64,000 bases of DNA from Algoriphagus winogradskyi (GTDB lineage Bacteria; Bacteroidota; Bacteroidia; Cytophagales; Cyclobacteriaceae): contig NZ_FXUA01000008.1 of the NCBI RefSeq assembly GCF_900182815.1, positions 1 through 64,000 of the forward strand, written 5' to 3'. Positions 44,358 to 53,157 of the stretch are shown piece after piece (position 1 is the first letter of the stretch; the number at the start of each line of letters is the position of its first letter). A program made the translations under genes and the position numbers. The notes beneath the pieces are model-generated. The model did not search any database and was not told where the DNA came from. It saw nothing but the letters and a program-made list of their open reading frames with translations.

Positions 44358-45419
44358 ATGAAATTCAAACCTGGAGTAAAATACGGTGAAGAGCTTAGAG
44401 ATCTTTATGCATATGCTAAAGAGAATGAGTTTGCTATGCCTGCAGTGAACGTAATCAATACCAACTCGGTAAACGCTGTTCTAGAGACTGCAAAGAAATT
44501 GAACTCGCCAGTAATCATTCAATTTTCAAATGGGGGAGCCCAATTTTTTGCTGGAAAATCCTTGGCGAATGATAAGCAACAAGCTAGTATCGCTGGTGGT
44601 ATCTCCGGAGCACATCACGTACACTTGATGGCAGAGGCATACGGTGTTCCTGTTATTTTGCATACAGATCATGCTGCTAAGAAATTATTGCCATGGATAG
44701 ACGGACTCTTGGATGCTGGTAAAGCTTACTACGCAACACATAAAAGACCTTTGTATAGCTCACATATGCTAGATCTTTCTGAAGAGCCTTTAGAAGAAAA
44801 TGTTGAGATTTCCTGTAACTATTTCAAGGAGTTTGAAAAGCTTGAAATGGCAATTGAAATCGAATTGGGAGTTACTGGTGGAGAAGAAGATGGTGTAGAT
44901 AACACGGATATTGATTCATCTAAGCTTTACACCCAGCCTGAAGAAGTAGCTTATGCTTATGAGCACCTAAAAGAAATAGGAGATCTTTTCACAATCGCTG
45001 CGGCTTTCGGTAACGTACATGGTGTGTACAAGCCAGGAAACGTAAGTTTGAAGCCAATCATCTTGAAGAATTCTCAGGATTTCATCAAAGAGAAGCACGG
45101 TTTGACAGGTAAGCCATTGAACTTCGTATTCCACGGTGGATCTGGATCTACAGTTGAAGAAATTAGGGAAGCAAATAGCTATGGCTCTATCAAAATGAAT
45201 ATCGATACAGATATGCAATGGGCATTCTGGGAAGGTATATTGAATAATTACAAAAAGAATGAGGCATATCTTCAGACTCAATTAGGTAATCCTGATGGAG
45301 CTGATAGTCCTAACAAGAAATATTACGATCCAAGAAATTGGTTGCGTAAAGGCGAAGAGAACTTCGTAAAAAGACTTGAATTGGCTTTCGATATGCTGAA
45401 TGCAGTAAATAGAAATTAA
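44358..45419 (+). CDS. fbaA: Class II fructose-bisphosphate aldolase
   Basis: 353 residues, the longer (class IIA, E. coli FbaA-like) form. Zinc and catalytic motifs are 'GVPVILHTDHAAKKLLPW' (about 95-112), 'AIEIELGVTGGEEDGVDN' (about 172-190) and 'NFVFHGGSGST' (about 255). The enzyme splits fructose 1,6-bisphosphate in glycolysis. It follows the secreted amylase by 15 bases, so its expression is probably tied to glucan use. A strong terminator ends this unit. Confidence 0.97.
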   Translation: MKFKPGVKYGEELRDLYAYAKENEFAMPAVNVINTNSVNAVLETAKKLNSPVIIQFSNGGAQFFAGKSLANDKQQASIAGGISGAHHVHLMAEAYGVPVILHTDHAAKKLLPWIDGLLDAGKAYYATHKRPLYSSHMLDLSEEPLEENVEISCNYFKEFEKLEMAIEIELGVTGGEEDGVDNTDIDSSKLYTQPEEVAYAYEHLKEIGDLFTIAAAFGNVHGVYKPGNVSLKPIILKNSQDFIKEKHGLTGKPLNFVFHGGSGSTVEEIREANSYGSIKMNIDTDMQWAFWEGILNNYKKNEAYLQTQLGNPDGADSPNKKYYDPRNWLRKGEENFVKRLELAFDMLNAVNRN

Positions 45420-45436
45420 TACAAACAATCAACGAA

Positions 45437-45470
45437 AAAGTCACTTTTAAATAAAGTGACTTTTTTTTTC
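45437..45470 (+). terminator. Terminator after the aldolase gene
   Basis: An 11-bp stem AAAGTCACTTT / AAAGTGACTTT with a TAAAT loop merges into nine T residues. It separates the aldolase from the next amylase, whose ATG is at 45481. Confidence 0.92.
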
Positions 45471-45480
45471 TCCAATTCCT

Positions 45481-47031
45481 ATGAAAAAATCCAAAATAGC
45501 ATCAGTTCTTATGGGATTAGCCTTAATGTCTGCCTGTAATCCAAAGACCTCCACTTCTGTCGAAAATTACTGGCCGAAAGCGGGTGTGACCTACGAGATA
45601 TTTGTACAGTCTTTCAATGATTCTGATGGAGATGGGATAGGGGATATAAATGGAGTGACTGAAAAACTTGACTATGTATCGGAATTGGGTGCCAATGCTA
45701 TTTGGTTTATGCCGATAATGCCTTCTCCGAGCTATCACAAATATGATGTAACAGATTATAAAGCAATACATCCAGACTATGGAACTATGGATGATTTTAA
45801 AAAGCTTTTGGATGAGGCACATCAAAGGGATATTAAAATTGTAATTGATTTAATCATAAACCATAGCAGTAGCGATCATCCTTGGTTTCAGGAATCCAAG
45901 AAGGGTAGGGATAATCCTTACAGAGATTATTACGTATGGGCTCAAAAGGACACAATTGCGGATTTTATTGAGAAAAAAGTCATCACCCTAGATTCAGATA
46001 ATATCACTCAATGGCATGACCCAGGTATTGGGGAGGATTATTATTACGGTTTTTTTATTGGAGGGATGCCAGATTTGAATTTTGACAACTCAAAGGTTAG
46101 GCAGGAAATTTTTGATATAGGGAAATTTTGGCTTGAAGAAATAGGAGTCGATGGCTTTAGGTTGGATGCTGCAAAGCATATTTACCCTGATGACAGGGCG
46201 GGCGATAACCATGAATTTTGGAAAGAATTTAGAGCTGAAATGACCAAAATCAACCCGGATGTCTATTTAGTGGGCGAAGTTTATGATAAGAAGGAAGTTG
46301 TAGCACCATTTTTACCAGGATTACCAGCTTTATTCAATTTTGATTTTCATTACACCTTGATTGAATCATTGAATAAAATGGATGGGATGTTATTGGTCAA
46401 TAAAGAAAAGGAGGTGCTGGATTTCTATCAGAGCATTACTTCAGATTTTATTGATGCGACAATATCTTCAAATCATGACCAACCAAGATTACTCAATGAA
46501 CTTGGTTCTGATCCGGAAAAATATAAACAAGCAATAGCTATTCTTATGACCATGCCGGGAGCCCCTTACTTATATTATGGAGAAGAAATTGGCATGTTAG
46601 GGTTAAAGCCCGATGAGCAAATTCGTGAACCTTTCCTTTGGGATGTAACAGACAAAGATACAGGACGTGCTACCTGGATAGAGCCAATGTATTCAACAGA
46701 CAAAACGGTTACTCCATTGGCTTTGCAAAAAGATGATCCAACTAGCTACTTCAATCATTACAAAGAGTTGATTTACCTTAGAAATACCAATCCCGCGTTG
46801 GCAGTTGGATCACTTGAGTTGCCAATAAATACTTACCCGAAATCAGTAATGGCTTACTTGAGAAATCTTGGTGAGCAAGAAGTTTTTGTTTTGCATAATC
46901 TTGGTAAAAAAGAAATCTCCATTAATTCTCCTGAAGGTTTTGAGCAAGAAATTTTTTCTCTGGGAGTTGTTGAAAAAGCAGGAGACCAAATTAAATTGGG
47001 TAAAAACTCCAGTGTCTTTTTGATGAAGTAG
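45481..47031 (+). CDS. GH13 alpha-amylase family lipoprotein
   Basis: 516 residues, with lipobox Cys at residue 19 ('ALMSACNPK'). The GH13 barrel begins directly ('YEIFVQSFNDSDGDGIGDIN') and has catalytic Asp 229 ('GFRLDAAKH'), Glu 266 ('YLVGEVYD') and Asp 333 ('SSNHDQPRL'), with C-terminal domain C. The profile is that of neopullulanase/oligo-glucosidase-like amylases, probably anchored to the outer or inner membrane and acting on imported oligosaccharides in the periplasm. It sits downstream of the fbaA terminator, so it has its own promoter. It completes the alpha-glucan set. Confidence 0.94.
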   Translation: MKKSKIASVLMGLALMSACNPKTSTSVENYWPKAGVTYEIFVQSFNDSDGDGIGDINGVTEKLDYVSELGANAIWFMPIMPSPSYHKYDVTDYKAIHPDYGTMDDFKKLLDEAHQRDIKIVIDLIINHSSSDHPWFQESKKGRDNPYRDYYVWAQKDTIADFIEKKVITLDSDNITQWHDPGIGEDYYYGFFIGGMPDLNFDNSKVRQEIFDIGKFWLEEIGVDGFRLDAAKHIYPDDRAGDNHEFWKEFRAEMTKINPDVYLVGEVYDKKEVVAPFLPGLPALFNFDFHYTLIESLNKMDGMLLVNKEKEVLDFYQSITSDFIDATISSNHDQPRLLNELGSDPEKYKQAIAILMTMPGAPYLYYGEEIGMLGLKPDEQIREPFLWDVTDKDTGRATWIEPMYSTDKTVTPLALQKDDPTSYFNHYKELIYLRNTNPALAVGSLELPINTYPKSVMAYLRNLGEQEVFVLHNLGKKEISINSPEGFEQEIFSLGVVEKAGDQIKLGKNSSVFLMK

Positions 47032-47040
47032 GCTATTCAA

Positions 47041-47092
47041 CTAGCAAGAAAGCCTTTTCTATTGATCAGACTTTCTTGCTAGTTTTCGTTTT
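47041..47092 (+). terminator. Terminator after the amylase lipoprotein gene
   Basis: A perfect 12-bp stem CTAGCAAGAAAG / CTTTCTTGCTAG with an 18-base loop and TTTTCGTTTTC tail. The right arm includes the stop codon of the convergent gene. Confidence 0.85.
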
Positions 47093-47981
47093 CTTTTACT
47101 TCTTCTTCTAATTCTTTCAATTTTGCTATGGCACTTTCGAGGGTTGGTTCTAATGCAACTACTCTTTTAAAAACCTCAATAGCGCGATCCTTTTGGTTAT
47201 TTTTTGTTAATGCTTCTGCATAACTATTTAATACGCGTGGAGAATAAGGGAAGATCACCGAGTTGATTTCATAGGTGAGTAATGCCTGAGGCAATCGATC
47301 CGAAGTCTCGAATAAATAACCAAGGGTATTCAGCTCCTTCTCTTTGCCAACCCGTTGATACACTTGGTTGAAATGAGATTGGACATTTCTGTAAATAGAA
47401 TCTAGAGGTTCCGAATCAAATAATTCCAGAAGGTAAGTCGCAGCACGGTAATTAGGCTCTGAGGCATAGCCAAGTGCGATTTGGGCTAAATCAGTTTCCA
47501 AATCATTCACGGGGAATTCAACAATCCGGGAATACTCCTGATCATTTTCCTTGAAGATAAAAGTCGGTACTCGATGGATTAGCATTCCTTTTTCCTCTCC
47601 ATTTGGACCTTGCTTATACTGCTCTTCTCCGTCATATAAGGCAGTGAATTTGAGTTGGTCTTCACTTAACCCTAGCTCATTCCAAAGTTTCACGAACTGT
47701 GGAACCCAGCGTTTGCTGTCTCCACACCATGTACCAATAAAAATCTCCACTTCCGTATCTTCCAAATTCTTTTTCCAATCTGTATTTTTCCCCGATAGTT
47801 GAAATAATTTTTCGCTCTCCGCATACCAGCTTTGGAATGCAGTATCAGTTCTTAAAATATTCAGATCAAATTCACCTGCCAGGTGCTTTTCGCCTTGAGA
47901 ATTTAAATAGGTTAGTGGAGTTTGGGCTAGAATCTTATTTGAGATTAAAAGAATAAGAGCAATTAGAAAATGTCGCTTCAT
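47079..47981 (-). CDS. Thioredoxin-like protein with C-terminal TPR
   Basis: 300 residues, with a signal peptide (about 1-20, 'ISNKILAQ'), a thioredoxin-fold domain (about 60-175) and two TPR-like repeats (about 215-290). The active-site region reads 'FIGTWCGDSKRWVP', with one Cys rather than CxxC. This is the pattern of the Bacteroidota WCGDS thioredoxin family, where the single Cys may form mixed disulfides or transfer reactions rather than catalyse reversible oxidation. 'VPTFIFKE' supplies the cis-Pro. The stop codon lies inside the convergent terminator. The role is unknown; a periplasmic location is likely. Confidence 0.85.
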   Translation of the reverse strand: MKRHFLIALILLISNKILAQTPLTYLNSQGEKHLAGEFDLNILRTDTAFQSWYAESEKLFQLSGKNTDWKKNLEDTEVEIFIGTWCGDSKRWVPQFVKLWNELGLSEDQLKFTALYDGEEQYKQGPNGEEKGMLIHRVPTFIFKENDQEYSRIVEFPVNDLETDLAQIALGYASEPNYRAATYLLELFDSEPLDSIYRNVQSHFNQVYQRVGKEKELNTLGYLFETSDRLPQALLTYEINSVIFPYSPRVLNSYAEALTKNNQKDRAIEVFKRVVALEPTLESAIAKLKELEEEVKENEN

Positions 47982-48025
47982 TGAACTGCTATTAAAGAGT
48001 AGATTAAAATTGAGATTAAGCTAAA

Positions 48026-48056
48026 GCAAAAAGTCCAAGGACTCAACCTTGGACTT
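48026..48056 (-). terminator. Terminator after pfkA
   Basis: A perfect 10-bp stem AAGTCCAAGG / CCTTGGACTT with a 6-base loop; on the minus strand the T run follows. It lies 27 bases after the pfkA stop. Confidence 0.88.
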
Positions 48057-48082
48057 ATGAATTTTAAGATATTTAAGAATAA

Positions 48083-49069
48083 TTAAGTAGATAAAATTTT
48101 AGCTACTCGGAAATCATCTTCGTCTACTGATTTGTCATCTACGATTGCTTTTTTGATAGGCGTGTAAACAACCTTATTATTGATCAGCCCTGCCATCACA
48201 TCATATTTCCCTTGCAACAATCCTTCAATTGCGGATACACCAAGTTTGGAAGCTAGGAGACGGTCATAGGAACTTGGAGAGCCACCCCTTTGCAAATGCC
48301 CTAGAATAGTCACCTTGATGTCATAGTAAGGAAGGTGTTTTGAAACTAGTGCAGCAATTTCTGTTGCACCACCGCTTTTTCCACCTTCAGCTACGATCAC
48401 AATATTGGATGCTTTTTTGGCTTTGGTTCTTATCCTTAATTTGTCTACCAAATGCTCAATAGGCATTTTCTTCTCTGGGATCAAGATAGCGGCTGCCGCA
48501 CTTCCAATACCAGCATTGATAGCAATAAATCCTGCGTCTCTTCCCATTACTTCCACGAAGAAAAGCCTGTCATGTGAAGTTGCAGTGTCGCGGATCTTGT
48601 CAATGGCCTCAATAGCCGTGTTACAAGCTGTGTCAAATCCAATGGTGGAATCTGTGCCGGAAAGGTCATTGTCTATCGTTCCTGGTAGCCCAATAGCTGG
48701 TATCCCAAATTCTTTATAGAATAAATGAGCTCCAGTCAGAGAGCCATCCCCGCCAATAACTACCAAAGCATCAATGCCATGGCTTTTTAGATTATTATAG
48801 GCTTTTTGTCTTCCTTCTGGTGTACGGAATTCAGCACTTCTTGCAGACTTCAGGAAAGTTCCACCTCGCTCAAGTACATGAGTAATGTGCTTTGACTCTA
48901 ATTTTTTAATGTCATTAGAAATCATCCCTTCGTAACCGCGGTAGATTCCATACATTTCTATATCGTAGTAAAATCCTGCTCTTACTACAGCTCGGATTGC
49001 AGCATTCATTCCAGGAGAATCGCCTCCAGAAGTTAATACGCCAATTTTTTTAATGGTTTTAGGTTCCAT
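48083..49069 (-). CDS. pfkA: ATP-dependent 6-phosphofructokinase
   Basis: 328 residues, typical for bacterial PfkA. The ATP site 'TSGGDSPGMNAAIRAVVRAG' near the N-terminus, 'VVIGGDGSLTGAHLF' (about 100), 'PGTIDNDLSGTDSTIGFDTA' (about 130) and 'VEVMGRDAGFIA' are all intact. The second Gly of GGDGS marks ATP rather than pyrophosphate use. It makes fructose 1,6-bisphosphate for the aldolase encoded a few kilobases upstream. It follows mgsA by 3 bases, so the two are co-transcribed. Confidence 0.97.
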   Translation of the reverse strand: MEPKTIKKIGVLTSGGDSPGMNAAIRAVVRAGFYYDIEMYGIYRGYEGMISNDIKKLESKHITHVLERGGTFLKSARSAEFRTPEGRQKAYNNLKSHGIDALVVIGGDGSLTGAHLFYKEFGIPAIGLPGTIDNDLSGTDSTIGFDTACNTAIEAIDKIRDTATSHDRLFFVEVMGRDAGFIAINAGIGSAAAAILIPEKKMPIEHLVDKLRIRTKAKKASNIVIVAEGGKSGGATEIAALVSKHLPYYDIKVTILGHLQRGGSPSSYDRLLASKLGVSAIEGLLQGKYDVMAGLINNKVVYTPIKKAIVDDKSVDEDDFRVAKILST

Positions 49070-49072
49070 TTT

Positions 49073-49444
49073 TTAGGTTTGAGTGAAGGCCTTAAACATT
49101 AGGTCGGCCGAAGCCGGGTTGGTTGCCAAAGGGATATTATGTACGTCACATATCCTCATTAGCATTTGCACATCTGGTTCGTGCGGATGTTTGTCAAGTG
49201 GATCTCTGAAGAAAACAACCATTGCTAACTCTTTTTGAGCAGCCAAAGCGGCAATTTGAGCATCACCTCCGTAGGGTCCGGAAAGTAATTTTTCAACTTC
49301 AAAACCAGCTTTTTCAATATGAGAGCCGGTAGTGCCTGTAGCTACTAAATCCACATCTGCCTTCTGCAGTCTTTCGCGGAATCCACTTAAAAAATGTACC
49401 ATGTCGGCTTTTTTACCGTCATGGGCTATGAGTGCTATTTTCAT
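49073..49444 (-). CDS. mgsA: Methylglyoxal synthase
   Basis: 123 residues, slightly shorter than the common 130-150. The core 'TGTTGSHIEKAG', 'LLSGPYGGDAQIAALAA' (phosphate-binding and catalytic Asp) and 'FRDPLDKHPHEPDVQMLMRI' are conserved. The enzyme converts dihydroxyacetone phosphate to methylglyoxal, a bypass relieving sugar-phosphate stress. It is upstream of and nearly abuts pfkA, an informative pairing of an upper-glycolysis enzyme with its overflow valve. Confidence 0.95.
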   Translation of the reverse strand: MKIALIAHDGKKADMVHFLSGFRERLQKADVDLVATGTTGSHIEKAGFEVEKLLSGPYGGDAQIAALAAQKELAMVVFFRDPLDKHPHEPDVQMLMRICDVHNIPLATNPASADLMFKAFTQT

Positions 49445-49526
49445 AGAGTGTTAGTATAATAGGTTCGTGTCAAAGTTAGGAAAAAATATTTCCCTACTTG
49501 ACTGGTGGAAATTATTTAAAGGTGAC

Positions 49527-51581
49527 TTAATATTTACTTGGGATTCTATTCTCAAGGTATAGTAGGAAAGTGTATTCCAGTGCCATTTCTTTGAGGGAAT
49601 TAAATCTTCCTGAAGCGCCCCCATGTCCTGCATCCATATTAGTATGTAAGAAAAGCAACTTAGAGTCTGTTTTCATATCCCTTAATTTTGCCACCCACTT
49701 AGTAGGTTCCCAATATTGCACCTGACTATCATGAAGGCCAGAGGTAATCAATAAATTCGGATATTCTTTAGCCTCTACATTATCGTATGGAGAATAAGAA
49801 AGCATATATTCGTAATAATCTTTGTTCTTTGGGTTACCCCATTCTTGAAATTCTCCCGTGGTCAAAGGGATACTTTCATCCAGCATGGTAGTTACTACAT
49901 CCACAAAAGGAACTGCTGCGATTAGTCCATTGAATAAATCAGGCCTCATATTCATTACAGCTCCCATTAACAATCCTCCAGCACTTCCTCCCATACCGTA
50001 TAAATGGGATGCTGAAGTGTATTTCTGGGAGATAAGGTGTTCGGCACATGTGATGTAATCGGTGAATGTATTTCGCTTTTTCAGCATTTTTCCATCTTCA
50101 TACCACATACGGCCAAGGTCTTCTCCGCCACGTATATGTGCAATTGCGAATACAAAGCCTCTATCCAGCAAACTTAGCCTACTGCTGGAAAAATATGCAT
50201 CCATGCTATAACCGTAGGAGCCATAGGAATACAGCAAAAGTGGATTGTTACCATCAGGAGAGAATTTGTCAATTTTATACACCAAGGAAATGGGCACCAT
50301 TACGCCATCTTCAGCTTTTGCCCAGATTCGAGCTGAGGTGTATTGTGTGCTATCATAGCCACCAATGATTTCTTGTTGCTTCAGCAAAGTTTTCTCTTTA
50401 GTCACCATGTGGTAATCAAAGGTACTGGCTGGAGTTACAAGGGAATTGTAACCGAATCGGAGAATTGAAGTCTCAAACTCCGGGTTAGTACTTATCCAGG
50501 CAGTGTAAGTTTCATCGTCAAACTCTAAGGAATGACCAGGCGTTCCATCCCAAGGTTTAATATTGATTTTACAAAGTCCTTTAGTTCTTTCTTGTACAAC
50601 CAGGAAGTGAGAGAAAATATCAAAGTCTTCTAATAAAACGGTTTCTCGATGTTCAATTACGTCCTCCCAATTTTCAATACCAGGGCTTGCTATTGGCGTT
50701 TTGACTAACTTGAAGTTCTGTGCTTTATGATTTGTTCTAATCCAGAAGTGGTCCTGATAGTGATCAGCAGCATATTCCACATATGGAATTCTGGCTTGAA
50801 GCAATCTGAATTCGCTTGTTGGATCAGCAGAATCCATAAATCTTATTTCTGAAGAAATCGTGCTTTCAGAATGGATAAGGATATATTTTTCAGACTTAGT
50901 CTTATGAACTACGCATGAAAATTCCTCATCTTTTTCTTCATAAATAAGTCTGTCCTCAGCTGTAGGAGTTCCAAGTCTATGTGAATAGATCTGATAGGAG
51001 CGAAGTGTGTCAGGGTCTTGTTTGGAGTAAAACAGCGTTTGATTATCTGCTGCCCAGGCAAAATTACCCGTGATAGCTGGGATATTATCTGGGAGGATCT
51101 CTCCAGTTTCAAGGTTTTTGAAGTGAATCTCATAGATTCTTCTGCCCACTTGATCGCTAGCAAAAGCCAGAGTTTTAAGATCTGGAGTGGCTGCGGTTCC
51201 CCCAACAAGGTAGTATGCCTTGCCTTCTGCAAGTAAATTAACATTTAAGAATACCTCTTCCGGCGCATCCAAATTCCCTTTTTTGCGGCAATACAGTGGA
51301 TATTCTCCTCCAGTCTCATATTTGATGTACCAGTAATAGCCGGATTTGAAGTAAGGAACACTTTCGTCATCTTCCTTTATTCTACTTTTCATTTCCTGAA
51401 AAAGCTCTTCCTGAAATTTTTCTGTAGATTTTAAACTTGACTTCAGGTAATCATTCTCAGCATTTAAATATTCTATTACCTCTGGGTTTTCTCTATCTCG
51501 CATCCAATAATAATTATCGATGCGTTGATGCCCATGTGTTTCTAATAAATGGGCTATTTTTTTGGCTTTAGGTGCCTGCAT
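49527..51581 (-). CDS. ptrB: Prolyl oligopeptidase-family (S9) peptidase, oligopeptidase B-like
   Basis: 684 residues. An N-terminal seven-bladed beta-propeller (about 60-400) gates an alpha/beta-hydrolase domain (about 410-684) with nucleophile Ser in 'GMGGSAGGLLMGAVM' (near 532), Asp in 'SGLHDSQVQYWEPT' (near 615) and His in 'NMDAGHGGASGRF' (near 650). 'HIRGGEDLGRMWYEDGK' is typical of oligopeptidase B, which cleaves short peptides after basic residues. No signal peptide is evident, so it is cytoplasmic or exported otherwise. It stands alone and is followed by mgsA after 82 bases. Confidence 0.94.
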   Translation of the reverse strand: MQAPKAKKIAHLLETHGHQRIDNYYWMRDRENPEVIEYLNAENDYLKSSLKSTEKFQEELFQEMKSRIKEDDESVPYFKSGYYWYIKYETGGEYPLYCRKKGNLDAPEEVFLNVNLLAEGKAYYLVGGTAATPDLKTLAFASDQVGRRIYEIHFKNLETGEILPDNIPAITGNFAWAADNQTLFYSKQDPDTLRSYQIYSHRLGTPTAEDRLIYEEKDEEFSCVVHKTKSEKYILIHSESTISSEIRFMDSADPTSEFRLLQARIPYVEYAADHYQDHFWIRTNHKAQNFKLVKTPIASPGIENWEDVIEHRETVLLEDFDIFSHFLVVQERTKGLCKINIKPWDGTPGHSLEFDDETYTAWISTNPEFETSILRFGYNSLVTPASTFDYHMVTKEKTLLKQQEIIGGYDSTQYTSARIWAKAEDGVMVPISLVYKIDKFSPDGNNPLLLYSYGSYGYSMDAYFSSSRLSLLDRGFVFAIAHIRGGEDLGRMWYEDGKMLKKRNTFTDYITCAEHLISQKYTSASHLYGMGGSAGGLLMGAVMNMRPDLFNGLIAAVPFVDVVTTMLDESIPLTTGEFQEWGNPKNKDYYEYMLSYSPYDNVEAKEYPNLLITSGLHDSQVQYWEPTKWVAKLRDMKTDSKLLFLHTNMDAGHGGASGRFNSLKEMALEYTFLLYLENRIPSKY

Positions 51582-51768
51582 TTTTATTGAGTAATTAAGC
51601 TTGCAATGTTAAGGAAAAAAACGGCGCCAGAGTTCGCTTTCTAGTTGGAATATGAGCTATGAACTGCACTTTTTACTAATTAAAATGACTTAGTAACCGT
51701 TCATTCCTTGGATTGGTAAATATTTTTTAAAATATTCAATAAATAATATAACCATTAACCAAAATCGT

Positions 51769-52185
51769 ATGGGATTTCTTAAAGAGTTTAAAGAATTTGC
51801 TGTCAAAGGCAATGTGGTCGATCTGGCAGTTGCCGTGATTATAGGCGGTGCGTTTGGCAAGATCGTAGCGTCTTTTGTCAAGGACATCGTAATGCCTCCA
51901 ATCGGAGTATTGCTGGGAGGAGTAGAATTTACTGACTTGGCCATCGTGCTCAAGGAAAGTAGCGTAGGCCCAGCTGGAGAAGAGCTAGGCCCGGTTTTAT
52001 TGACGTATGGTATCTTTATCCAAAATGTGGTAGATTTTATAATCGTTGCATTTGTGATATTTATGGCTGTAAAGGCAATTAATAGTATGAAAAAGAAGGA
52101 AGAAGCTGCACCGGCACCTCCACCACCAGCACCACCTAAGTCTGAGGTTTTACTAGAAGAAATTAGAGATCTCTTGAAAAAATAA
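51769..52185 (+). CDS. mscL: Large-conductance mechanosensitive channel
   Basis: 138 residues, typical. The first helix '[20 protein letters not shown]' with '[22 protein letters not shown]' contains the pore hydrophobic gate; the second helix is near 80-100. A Pro-rich linker ('[10 protein letters not shown]') precedes the C-terminal helical bundle. It opens on membrane tension and releases solutes during hypoosmotic shock. Convergent with the stress operon through a shared terminator. Confidence 0.98.
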   Translation: MGFLKEFKEFAVKGNVVDLAVAVIIGGAFGKIVASFVKDIVMPPIGVLLGGVEFTDLAIVLKESSVGPAGEELGPVLLTYGIFIQNVVDFIIVAFVIFMAVKAINSMKKKEEAAPAPPPPAPPKSEVLLEEIRDLLKK

Positions 52186-52190
52186 AAAAT

Positions 52191-52220
52191 AAAAAAGCGG
52201 CATAAGCCGCTTTTTTATTT
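52191..52220. terminator. Bidirectional terminator after mscL and the second ECF operon
   Basis: An 11-bp stem AAAAAAGCGGC / GCCGCTTTTTT with an ATAA loop works on both strands. Confidence 0.93.
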
Positions 52221-52655
52221 TTTATCATCATTCTTTTGCCGTTGATAAATGTGTCTGGCAAATTCTCTGGACAATCCGTTTAGTTGAATAATTTGATTGT
52301 ATGTGATTACGTTGGATAAGTCTTTTACGAACTTCTCTTCGTCAACAATCATTTTTCGCTCAATCTCGAATTTTCTGGCTAGTCTTGCTTTGGCATCTGC
52401 TTCTGACAGGTCAGTATCTCTTGTTTTACCTAATTCTGACATTTCTCTGAGACTTTTTTCACGGGATTCATTGAAGACATTATAGATAGGCCAAAATTTC
52501 TGAGCCTGTTCTGGCTTTAGGTCCAATCTAGTAGTGATAAAAGCAACTCTTGCAGCTTCTAATTTTTCACGATCATATCTTTCTCCTTGACGCTGGCCAT
52601 AGGTAGATCCTACAGCTAGGAAAAACATGAGTACTATTATTATAAAATTTTTCAT
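52215..52655 (-). CDS. Spy/CpxP-like small exported sensor protein
   Basis: 146 residues from the ATG at 52655; an upstream frame to 52739 would place 28 polar residues before a clear signal peptide ('NFIIIVLMFFLAVGSTYGQ'), so it is not used. The mature part is helical, with 'RLDLKPEQAQKFWPIYNVFN' (LTxxQ-like), 'FEIERKMIVDEEKFVKDLSN' and 'VITYNQIIQLNGLSREF'. This resembles the Spy/CpxP proteins downstream of ECF sigma factors. It ends the second sigma unit (sigma, putative anti-sigma, sensor), a copy of the 13.9-15.2 kb arrangement. Confidence 0.82.
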   Translation of the reverse strand: MKNFIIIVLMFFLAVGSTYGQRQGERYDREKLEAARVAFITTRLDLKPEQAQKFWPIYNVFNESREKSLREMSELGKTRDTDLSEADAKARLARKFEIERKMIVDEEKFVKDLSNVITYNQIIQLNGLSREFARHIYQRQKNDDKK

Positions 52656-52763
52656 GTGTTTATTTTTTATTTTCAGAGGAAGATTCTCAGGGTGATTAAT
52701 CATCCCTCTTAGTATGGTTTTCGGAACACTTACAATCATTTGTAAGTCCGTAGGTTTATAAGC

Positions 52764-53123
52764 TTAATACCAGTTTTGATCAGTTTCGTCTATGTTATCC
52801 ACTTCATATAACATCTCCTCCGCAATGATCTGATCTAAAATTTCTTCGGGATTGTCGACCATACTGAGCACATCTTCTGCTGTCCAAAATTGACTTTCTA
52901 TATATAGATTAACTTCTTCATCCATAGAAAAAGTTTCTAACTGGGAATTAGAGGAATTGAATTGCCAAACTCCTAAGCTCACGACAAGGACTGCGGCCAC
53001 AGCCGCGTATTTCATCCAATTGATAGATCGATTAGGTTTGATTCTATCCATTATATTATCCGGGAGGCTATCGAAGTAATTATCGGGTGCCTTAAAATCC
53101 TTTATTTTTGGAATTTTTTGCAT
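52764..53123 (-). CDS. Putative membrane anti-sigma factor (second operon)
   Basis: 119 residues: a cytoplasmic N-terminal part with 'DNYFDSLPDNIMDRIK', one membrane span (about 38-55, 'YAAVAAVLVVSLGVW') and an acidic periplasmic C-terminus rich in Glu/Asp ('MVDNPEEILDQIIAEEMLYE'). Position 34 bases after the ECF sigma gene and the topology fit an anti-sigma factor. No zinc motif is present. Sequence similarity to the counterpart at 14489 is low, although size and layout agree. Confidence 0.7.
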   Translation of the reverse strand: MQKIPKIKDFKAPDNYFDSLPDNIMDRIKPNRSINWMKYAAVAAVLVVSLGVWQFNSSNSQLETFSMDEEVNLYIESQFWTAEDVLSMVDNPEEILDQIIAEEMLYEVDNIDETDQNWY

Positions 53124-53157
53124 GGTATATATTTAGACTGGGTAGAGTGTCAATAGT

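Noticed and set aside
52656..52739. Longer N-terminus for the Spy-like protein of the second operon
   Set aside because: It would place 28 polar residues before a clear signal peptide, so the ATG at 52655 is preferred.
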